Assembly: GCA_018814965.1 (NCBI GenBank)
Contig: JAHIYS010000158.1
Location: 1-7,123, forward strand
Source of the DNA: Gammaproteobacteria bacterium
Lineage (GTDB): Bacteria > Pseudomonadota > Gammaproteobacteria > UBA9339
DNA length: 7,123 nt
Reading direction: 5' to 3'
Each line of letters begins with the position of its first letter. Position 1 is the stretch's first letter. The position numbers were made by a program, and so were the translations under genes. Shown here piece after piece: positions 1 to 5,139 of the stretch. The notes under the pieces are model-generated. The model was not told the DNA's origin. It saw nothing but the letters and a program-made list of their open reading frames with translations, and did not search any database.

Positions 1-128
1 GTAGCAACTCTATTAACAGTAAAATTACCTGATTTAATATCCTCTAGACCAGGATTATAAATACCGCATTCAAAAATACCACTACCGCCACATACAGCAA
101 ATACTTCTTTTTCATTTAATACTTTCAT
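1..128 (-). CDS. Double-glycine leader peptide precursor, 5' part only (runs off left edge)
   Basis: Only the first 42 codons are visible; the frame stays open to the left edge. The protein begins MKVLNEKEVFAVCGG, which fits the double-glycine leader pattern L-x3-E-[IV]-x2-V-x-G-G: L4, E8, V9, V12, G14, G15. In known families such leaders are bound and cut after GG by the C39 peptidase domain of an ABC exporter, releasing the mature peptide outside the cell. The visible part after the leader (from S16) is rich in Gly and Asn, with C21, and continues through an acidic LEDIKSG stretch; I recognise no family. The ATG at 128 is preceded by GAGGA with a 7-base gap, a good ribosome site. It lies 80 bases downstream of a second gene whose leader has the same length and anchor residues. 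Total length, function and any modification cannot be judged from this fragment. The leader call is fairly firm; a bacteriocin, signal or effector role is inference. Confidence 0.72.
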   Translation of the reverse strand, partial: MKVLNEKEVFAVCGGSGIFECGIYNPGLEDIKSGNFTVNRVA

Positions 129-174
129 TTAATTATCCTCATAAAATACAACTAACTTTAAAAATACCCATAAA

Positions 175-203
175 CATATATAACAATCATTCGGTTTTTA
201 CAA
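175..203 (-). promoter_or_regulatory. Possible sigma70-type promoter for the left-edge peptide gene
   Basis: Read on the minus strand, TTGTAA (203-198) and TATATG (180-175) are separated by 17 bases. Transcription would start near 168 and give a leader of about 40 bases before the ATG at 128. The region is very AT-rich, so chance matches are common. Co-transcription with the preceding peptide gene is equally possible, since no terminator-like hairpin is seen in the 80-base gap. Confidence 0.3.
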
Positions 204-208
204 ACATG

Positions 209-469
209 CTAAGCATCAAATTTTTCCGTTTTCCATTTAAATCTTGCCGAACTCTTAGTTTTCATTTTTGAATCTATTTCCACAGTCACCGGTCTAACCA
301 GATCATACACTTCTCTTTGCGTACCAATATCAACACCACTGCCAAAATATAAAAAAGATACATAAGGATCGCCTTTTTGTGCAGTTGCAGTATCATTATA
401 ACTAACTCTTATATACGGCTGCACACCACCTGCTACTTTTTTTATTTCACTATTTGTCAAAATATTCAT
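209..469 (-). CDS. Double-glycine leader peptide precursor, 86 aa, unknown mature function
   Basis: A small complete gene. The first 15 residues, MNILTNSEIKKVAGG, match the double-glycine leader consensus (L4, E8, I9, V12, G14, G15), so cleavage after G15 by a C39-peptidase ABC exporter would leave a 71-residue mature product. That product has no cysteine, so it is not a disulfide- or lanthionine-bearing peptide. It also lacks the GxxxG helices of two-peptide bacteriocins. Instead it alternates polar and aromatic or aliphatic residues (YIRVSY 19-24, YVSFLYF 36-42, VTVEI 61-65), which suggests beta strands. It ends in a basic stretch (K68, K70, K72, R76, K78, K80, K83) with F77 and W79. The start is firm: GGAGG (482-478) lies 8 bases before the ATG. 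The next gene downstream has a leader of the same length and type. I recognise no family for the mature part. It could be a microcin-like toxin, a signal, or a secreted effector; the sequence does not decide. Confidence 0.8.
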   Translation of the reverse strand: MNILTNSEIKKVAGGVQPYIRVSYNDTATAQKGDPYVSFLYFGSGVDIGTQREVYDLVRPVTVEIDSKMKTKSSARFKWKTEKFDA

Positions 470-475
470 TTACCA

Positions 476-497
476 CTCCTCCAATTGTTAAATTATA
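476..497 (-). promoter_or_regulatory. -10 box and strong ribosome site for the 86-aa peptide gene
   Basis: On the minus strand a perfect TATAAT lies at 497-492, followed by GGAGGAG at 482-476, then six bases and the ATG at 469. Transcription would start near 485, which leaves a very short leader. No convincing -35 box is seen at 16-18 bases: TTGTTA at a 15-base spacing and TTGTTT at 19 bases are the nearest. The gene may therefore have its own promoter separate from the exported-protein gene 82 bases upstream. The ribosome site is much stronger evidence than the promoter. Confidence 0.45.
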
Positions 498-551
498 AAC
501 AACACACCAACATAACAAACAACACAAAAAATTATCTGACCCACCAATTTT

Positions 552-1874
552 TTATTCCCACTTCTTAAATCCAAGACCGCTACGCGTATGTGATGGAGAC
601 AGAGCACTCAAAGCCGCTGCGTTCGCCGCTGCTTTCTCCGCTGCTGCCGCTGCTGCCGCTTCTGCTGCCGCTTCTGCTGCCGCTGCCTTTGCTACATTTA
701 CTGCTTTTGCTCCATCTACCACTGTACTACTAGAACAATACCAATAGAGGCCTCCAACCACTACTATGGTTGTTACACCCAAAATAGCCAGGTTCTTCGG
801 AGTGCAATAAGGAAGCAACCTTTCATAAATACCTTTTTTATGCTTTGGATAATCAGCAACACTATTAGGATTTTCTGTTACTTCATTTTCAGCTTCCCCT
901 ATTGGTGAATTCTCAACATAGTTTTCAACTATCATAGGGGCAAGAGCAGGATCAGCAAAATCAATTTGCATTTTCTCTCCTGAATTCACTCCACTATCAG
1001 CTTTTACTTGCCCCAAATTTCTTAAAAAAACTTTTTCCATTTTTACGTTGTTATCTTCCGTATTTAGGTATTTAACAACCACTGTATAAACATCCCCATT
1101 AGCGTTGTTAGTATCGTCATTAAATGAAAAAATATTATCTCTATTGATGGCAGGAATGCTAACCATAAAAATATCGTCAGAATTTACCTCTTTCTTTTCT
1201 GGATTCAAAACTATGGCATTTTTAAAAAATTCCTCTAATTCACCGTAATTTTCTTCTATTACAAGATAGGGCAATACTATCACACCCAATATCTTCATAC
1301 GGTGTTCAGAAATATTTTTAAAACTCAGTTCATTATAAATTGAAAAATCCAAGAGATCATTAGAAGACAACATCTTCGGCCAAGGTCTTACAAGAATTTT
1401 TGGCATCATTTTTCTGCCGATTTTGTACTCAACACCTATATGGGTATGGCTGCCAATTAAACTACCAGATACAACAGTACCCTGAAAAGAATATCTACAT
1501 TCCGAACCAGGAAGTAATTGATAGTCACAGTCTCCCCCGACAGAATATTCACCATTAACAAATAAGCTCTCTGCCGATAAACCATTTATTATAAATGGCT
1601 CTATCCCTTTGTTTTCGATAACCAAAGTTACCTTGGTTATCTCATTGGGAGCCAAAGTATGCGAGCTCATCCCCTCCATTTTTATGCTGATACCATCATC
1701 ATATCCACCAAAAGGGATTATACCTCTAAACGATACTCCCTCAGCTATAGGCGTTGTCTTTTCGCTATAGACAACAAGACCACGCCCAGAATCTTCCTCT
1801 GCATAACAAAACTGCTCACCAAATATTATGGAAACAAAAAACAGCGTAAGTAAAAATTTAATTACTTTATTCAT
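552..1874 (-). CDS. Exported beta-rich protein with late hydrophobic segment and alanine-rich tail, unknown function
   Basis: I do not recognise a named family. From the ATG at 1874 the protein has 440 residues. Residues 2-25 form a signal peptide: N2, K3 and K6 near the start, a hydrophobic core FLLTLFFVSIIFG, and a likely signal-peptidase I site after C23-Y24-A25. No lipobox is present. Residues about 58-153 read as an Ig-like or ASH-like beta sandwich (alternating strands, 'TLVIENKG' turn, C116 and C126 able to form a disulfide). A second beta-rich segment lies at about 175-288. A linker rich in E, N and P follows (about 295-342), then a basic patch (K344, K346, K347, R352, K360), one hydrophobic segment (361-380), an alanine-rich helix (397-421, 20 of 25 Ala) and a short polar C-terminus. 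An in-frame TTG at 1880 is an alternative start two codons earlier; AAGAG sits 6 bases before it, GAG 6 bases before the ATG. It lies upstream of the two leader-peptide genes and reads in the same direction. Periplasmic or membrane location is likely. Confidence 0.8.
   Translation of the reverse strand: MNKVIKFLLTLFFVSIIFGEQFCYAEEDSGRGLVVYSEKTTPIAEGVSFRGIIPFGGYDDGISIKMEGMSSHTLAPNEITKVTLVIENKGIEPFIINGLSAESLFVNGEYSVGGDCDYQLLPGSECRYSFQGTVVSGSLIGSHTHIGVEYKIGRKMMPKILVRPWPKMLSSNDLLDFSIYNELSFKNISEHRMKILGVIVLPYLVIEENYGELEEFFKNAIVLNPEKKEVNSDDIFMVSIPAINRDNIFSFNDDTNNANGDVYTVVVKYLNTEDNNVKMEKVFLRNLGQVKADSGVNSGEKMQIDFADPALAPMIVENYVENSPIGEAENEVTENPNSVADYPKHKKGIYERLLPYCTPKNLAILGVTTIVVVGGLYWYCSSSTVVDGAKAVNVAKAAAAEAAAEAAAAAAAEKAAANAAALSALSPSHTRSGLGFKKWE
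612..686 (-). repeat. Imperfect GCN trinucleotide tract encoding the Ala-rich tail
   Basis: Within the 3' end of the exported-protein gene, 20 of 25 codons are alanine, mostly GCA, GCG and GCC, broken by E, E, E, K and N. On the plus strand it reads as runs of GCTGCC, GCCGCT and TCTGCTGCC units. The tract is strikingly GC-rich in an AT-rich region. Such short in-frame repeats can expand or contract by slippage without a frameshift, so tail length may vary between strains. Confidence 0.75.
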
Positions 1875-1910
1875 ATCCAACTCAATCTCTTAATGTTTAT
1901 TTAAGGCGCG

Positions 1911-1919
1911 ATATTAGCA
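1911..1919 (-). promoter_or_regulatory. Possible extended -10 promoter for the exported-protein gene
   Basis: On the minus strand, TGC-TAATAT (1919-1911) resembles an extended -10 element; it matches TATAAT at four of six bases. It is followed at once by CGCGCC (1910-1905), a GC-rich discriminator that stands out in the AT-rich spacer. Transcription would start near 1904, about 30 bases before the ATG at 1874. No good -35 box is present. A perfect TATAAT at 1995-1990 is a second candidate, also without a clear -35. Confidence 0.28.
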
Positions 1920-2234
1920 GATATTTTTGGATAAAGTATTAAGGAATTATTAAGAGAATTAAAAAAGATTCCGTCTGATATAACGAGAAATTATAATCTT
2001 AGTTATTAGGCCACAAAGTGTTGAAATAAAAGTGGTTATTAATAATTATTTGAAACGTTCTCTCGGTTATTTTACATCTTTATAACAAGCAACAGTCTGA
2101 TTTTTTGCAAAAAAACCAAAAAGATCATTCGTGCAAAAACATCCCCGGGGTAATAAACTACCTTTCCTACTTTGCTAACACTAGTAATTGCAAAGGTTAC
2201 ATAATTGATTAACAAGATATTGTTGAATTGTTTT

Positions 2235-2281
2235 GTCCCTGGATTGCCAAGCCCAGCGAACAATGCTGGGCTCGCAGCGAC
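2235..2281. repeat. Palindromic intergenic repeat, long-arm copy (3' of htpG)
   Basis: This 47-base element starts GTCCCTGGATTGC and ends GCTCGCAGCGAC, so GTC and GAC form its inverted ends. It shares its head and the GCTCGCA segment with the 33-base copy at 4273-4305. Its centre holds an 8-bp perfect stem (A-GCCCAGC at 2250-2257 with GCTGGGC-T at 2265-2272) around a 7-base loop. It begins 20 bases after the htpG stop. No T-run follows on either strand, so it is not a classical terminator, but as RNA it could protect the htpG transcript end. Confidence 0.65.
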
Positions 2282-2300
2282 AGAGAAACCGCACCCACAC

Positions 2301-4184
2301 CTATCCTTGCAACAAGTGATTCATTCTATTAGTAAATCCTGCAACATCTTCCAATTTACCACCAGCAATCAATAAAGCCTGGTCATAAAATAAATTGGTC
2401 CATTCGGCAAAAAGTTTTTCATCAGTTATATCACGCAAATTCTGAATTAATTTATGCTCAGGATTAAGCTCGAGGATTGGTTTGGCTTTCGGCACATTTT
2501 GTCCAAAAGATGACATGATACGCTGCATGTTAAAACTAAGATCATCAGATGTAGTCACTATACAAACAGGGGAATCAGTAAGACGCTCACTCAAACGTAC
2601 CTCTGTCGTCTTATCAGCTAAAACCTCCTGCATTTTCTTTAATACCTCTTCATAATCTGTTTTTAACTTCTTGGCATCCTCTTGAGGCTTATCTTTAACC
2701 AACTTACTGATGTCTACATCACCTTTAGTAATCGCCTGAAGTTTTTTACCCTGATGCTCTTGATAATGTGACAACCACCACTCATCAATCCGATCATCGA
2801 GCAATAATACCTCAATATTATTTTTTCTAAACATCTCTAGATAAGGACTATTTTTCGCGGCATTAAAATTCTCCGCGGTTATATAATAGATCTCATTTTG
2901 GTCCGAAGACATCCGCTGTATATAATCATCGAAGGTAACATTTCGTTCATCGCCATCATTTCTAGTAGAAGCAAATCTGAACAATTTAGCTATACGCTCT
3001 TTATTGGCAAAATCTTCTACCACACCTTCTTTTAAGGCATTACCAAAAGCTTGCCAAAACTTAGTGTATTTCTCTGGATCACTAGCCGCCATTTTCTCCA
3101 ACATATCTAAAACACGCTTGACAATACCTGAACGGATCTGTTCGATAACACGATTGTTTTGTAAAATCTCTCTTGAAACATTTAATGGCAGGTCTTTGGC
3201 ATCAACAATCCCTGAAACAAACCGTAAGTAATTAGGTAGTAATTGTTCAGCATCATCCATTATAAAAACTCTTTGGACATAAAGCTTGAGGCCCCTTCTC
3301 TTTTCTCGCGTCCAAAAGTCAAAGGGCGCATGAGCAGGGATATAAAGCAATGTTATATACTCTAATTTCCCTTCAACCCGGTTATGACTCCATACCAATG
3401 GGTCTTCGAAATCGTGGCCAATATGTTTATATAGCGTTTTATATTCCTCATCTTTAATATCTTTCTTTGGCAAAACCCAAAGCGCTGTTGCTTTATTTAC
3501 TACTTCCTCCTGGGCTACCGTCTCCTTTTCAGCCAAAGGTTTTTTCATAATTATAGGCAATACAATATGGTCGGAATATTTAACAATAATCTGATGTAAA
3601 CGCCAATGATCCAAAAGATCAACATCCTCTGCCTTTAAATGCAAAGTGATCTCTGTGCCACGGGCATCTTGTTCGATATTTGCAATGGTAAACTCCCCCT
3701 CACCATTTGACTCCCATAATACCCCTGCATCTTTTCCCAATCCTGCACGACGAGTTTTGACCGTAACTTTATCTGCAACCACGAAGCTAGAATAAAAACC
3801 AACACCAAACTGACCAATTAAATTCGCGTCTTTAGTTTGTGATTCTGTAAGAGCAGCCAAAAATTCTTTGGTTCCAGACTTAGCAATAGTTCCTAAATTA
3901 GCAATCACCTCTTCGCGACTCATTCCAATACCGTTATCGCGCACTGTAATTGTTTTTGCTTTAGGATCAAAATCAATCCAGATTTTTAGCTCACTATCAT
4001 TTTCATAAAATTCCGGATTAGCTATGGCCTCAAAACGTAATTTATCTGCAGCGTCAGAAGCATTGGATATCAATTCACGCAAAAACACCTCTTTATTACT
4101 ATACAAAGAGTGCGTAACCAACTGTAATAACTGTTTAACTTCGGTCTGAAAACCTAATGTTTCTGTCTTGGTAGTTTCGTTCAT
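2301..4184 (-). CDS. htpG: Molecular chaperone HtpG (bacterial Hsp90)
   Basis: This is the cytosolic ATP-dependent chaperone of the Hsp90 family, which works as a homodimer on folded or near-folded clients. The 627 residues match the family's usual length. The N-terminal GHKL ATPase domain (about 1-220) shows FLRELISNASDA with the catalytic E37 and N41, the DNGIGM motif (D83-M88), and the glycine-rich lid GQFGVGF (124-130). The middle domain (about 235-500) carries the client and phosphate-contact region with LPLNVSREILQ, whose R338 is the conserved ATP-sensing arginine. The C-terminal dimerisation domain (about 515-627) is complete, and no MEEVD tail is present, as expected in bacteria. The start is supported by GGGAG six bases before the ATG. 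It stands apart from the acyltransferase gene upstream (195-base gap) with its own probable promoter, so it is likely a single-gene unit. No defect is seen. Confidence 0.98.
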   Translation of the reverse strand: MNETTKTETLGFQTEVKQLLQLVTHSLYSNKEVFLRELISNASDAADKLRFEAIANPEFYENDSELKIWIDFDPKAKTITVRDNGIGMSREEVIANLGTIAKSGTKEFLAALTESQTKDANLIGQFGVGFYSSFVVADKVTVKTRRAGLGKDAGVLWESNGEGEFTIANIEQDARGTEITLHLKAEDVDLLDHWRLHQIIVKYSDHIVLPIIMKKPLAEKETVAQEEVVNKATALWVLPKKDIKDEEYKTLYKHIGHDFEDPLVWSHNRVEGKLEYITLLYIPAHAPFDFWTREKRRGLKLYVQRVFIMDDAEQLLPNYLRFVSGIVDAKDLPLNVSREILQNNRVIEQIRSGIVKRVLDMLEKMAASDPEKYTKFWQAFGNALKEGVVEDFANKERIAKLFRFASTRNDGDERNVTFDDYIQRMSSDQNEIYYITAENFNAAKNSPYLEMFRKNNIEVLLLDDRIDEWWLSHYQEHQGKKLQAITKGDVDISKLVKDKPQEDAKKLKTDYEEVLKKMQEVLADKTTEVRLSERLTDSPVCIVTTSDDLSFNMQRIMSSFGQNVPKAKPILELNPEHKLIQNLRDITDEKLFAEWTNLFYDQALLIAGGKLEDVAGFTNRMNHLLQG

Positions 4185-4220
4185 ATTTATCTCCCATATA
4201 CTAAATTTATCATTATTGCT

Positions 4221-4249
4221 TTTATAGCATTACAAAAAACAAATAACGA
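4221..4249 (-). promoter_or_regulatory. Probable extended -10 promoter of htpG
   Basis: On the minus strand TGC-TATAAA (4229-4221) is a good extended -10 element. TCGTTA (4249-4244) at a 17-base spacing gives a partial -35 (three of six bases). Transcription would start near 4214, about 30 bases before the ATG at 4184. I see no heat-shock sigma32 pair (CTTGAAA and CCCCAT) in the leftward direction, so any heat induction would have to come from elsewhere. Confidence 0.45.
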
Positions 4250-4272
4250 GCAATACTTGATTTTATACTCAT

Positions 4273-4305
4273 GTCCCTGGATTGCTTCGCTACGCTCGCA
4301 ATGAC
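4273..4305. repeat. Palindromic intergenic repeat, short copy (5' of htpG)
   Basis: This 33-base element reads GTCCCTGGATTGC, then TTCGCTAC, then GCTCGCAATGAC. ATTGC (4281-4285) pairs with GCAAT (4298-4302), and GTC and GAC form its ends. It is of the widespread 'CATTGCGAGC...GAAGCAATCC' class of bacterial intergenic palindromes. It has the same orientation as the copy at 2235-2281, so the pair forms direct repeats around htpG. It sits between the htpG promoter and the acyltransferase stop, and its plus-strand reading gives the false peptide MSLDCFATLAMT. Confidence 0.75.
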
Positions 4306-4379
4306 TGCACCACATAACCTCGATGACTTCACCGCACTCAATAACCGCAATATAAAAAGTTCATGGCCTCAATATCTAC

Positions 4380-5108
4380 TCATTGATTTAAATTATCAGA
4401 TATCGCCCTACATGTATCAGCAATCAATTGCGGCAAGTCCTTTAGCTGATAGTCGGTTGTATCAATAGGCCTACCAATATGCACCTCTACCTTTTCATCC
4501 ATACTGAAATCAAAAGTTTTTGCTGGCAATATTTTACCAGCTCCAACTATGGTAACTGGCACAATAATAGCTTGAGTATCCAACGCTATCTTAAACCCTC
4601 CTTTTTTAAATACCCCCATTTTGCCCGTAAGTGAGCGAGTGCCCTCTGGTGCAATCCAAAGCCTAACTCCATTTAGCATGCTTTTTTTAGCAGCAGCCAG
4701 ATCTTTGACCGCTTGCTGCCTATTTTCTCTATCGATAGAAATACACCCAGCAATCTTCATCCCCCTGCCAAAAATAGGAAATCTAAATAACTCCTTTTTA
4801 GCAATCATCCCCAGACTCTGCTTGGAAAAAGTGGTATACATTAACGGAATATCAAAATGACTTGCATGATTACTCATGATGATATAGGGGCGATCAGAAA
4901 AAAAATCAAGGACATAAGGGTCAAAAACTGTATATTTAACCCTTAAGAATCGTAAAATCTTTCTCGCCCAGGCCAAAACTATTCGATGAGCATGAACCTG
5001 TTTGTTTTTTAAAAAAAAAGTAGCGAAAATAACTTGCAGTGAATCTATTACAGTAACCACTGAAATCTTAAGTACCATGACCACTTTCTGTAATGAGTTC
5101 ATCTGCAT
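4380..5108 (-). CDS. 1-acyl-sn-glycerol-3-phosphate acyltransferase-like protein (PlsC family)
   Basis: This is a membrane-associated acyltransferase of the LPLAT/AGPAT type, which moves a fatty acyl group onto lysophosphatidic acid or a related lysolipid. The 242-residue length is typical. All four family blocks are visible: NHASHFD (80-86) with the catalytic H81 and D86; the GCISIDREN block (121-129); the substrate-binding APEGTRS (153-159) with E155; and IIVPVTI (181-187). A hydrophobic segment at about 9-33 probably anchors it to the inner membrane. Two starts are possible, ATG 5108 or ATG 5102. GGA of GGATAGGG lies 7 bases before the first, and AGGG lies 8 bases before the second, so the ribosome site does not decide. 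It follows ugd after only 31 bases and is probably in the same transcript as galE and ugd. The true acyl acceptor (phospholipid precursor or an envelope glycolipid) cannot be read from the sequence, so I give no symbol. Confidence 0.92.
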   Translation of the reverse strand: MQMNSLQKVVMVLKISVVTVIDSLQVIFATFFLKNKQVHAHRIVLAWARKILRFLRVKYTVFDPYVLDFFSDRPYIIMSNHASHFDIPLMYTTFSKQSLGMIAKKELFRFPIFGRGMKIAGCISIDRENRQQAVKDLAAAKKSMLNGVRLWIAPEGTRSLTGKMGVFKKGGFKIALDTQAIIVPVTIVGAGKILPAKTFDFSMDEKVEVHIGRPIDTTDYQLKDLPQLIADTCRAISDNLNQ

Positions 5109-5139
5109 AACCCTATCCAGCCAATTTAAGTTAAAATCA

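Larger units (their letters stand above)
1881..2300. other. Non-coding stretch between htpG and the exported-protein gene
   Basis: No credible gene is seen on either strand. The AT-rich part nearest 1881 holds the promoter candidates for the exported-protein gene. Further on there is a perfect 14-base palindrome of six T, GC and six A (2101-2114), an isolated CCCCGGGG (2143-2150), and a 6-base stem CTTTGC/GCAAAG (2170-2175 with 2190-2195). The end nearest htpG holds the palindromic repeat at 2235-2281. No hairpin followed by a T-run that would make a clear intrinsic terminator for htpG is visible. Confidence 0.6.

Noticed and set aside
377..568. Plus-strand 63-residue open frame
   Set aside because: It runs antisense across the well-supported leader-peptide gene and its ribosome site, and its composition is that of AT-rich noise.
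612..686. CRISPR-like or minisatellite array
   Set aside because: The repeats are in-frame alanine codons with no spacers and irregular unit order.
1875..1880. TTG at 1880 as the start of the exported protein
   Set aside because: Possible, because AAGAG lies 6 bases before it, but the ATG two codons later is a more usual start and gives an equally good signal peptide.
2072..2263. Minus-strand 63-residue open frame after htpG
   Set aside because: It starts inside the palindromic repeat, resembles nothing I know, and shows no convincing ribosome site. It is best treated as non-coding.
2250..2272. Hairpin with an 8-bp stem as an intrinsic terminator of htpG
   Set aside because: No T-run follows the stem in the leftward direction, and the stem belongs to the repeat element.
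4256..4283. CTTGA followed by CCCTGGAT as a heat-shock promoter of htpG
   Set aside because: It points rightward, away from htpG, and the second part lies in the palindromic repeat.
4271..4468. Plus-strand open frame beginning MSLDCFATLAMT
   Set aside because: Its start is the translated palindromic repeat and its remainder overlaps the 3' end of the acyltransferase gene antisense. This is a well-known false peptide from such repeats.
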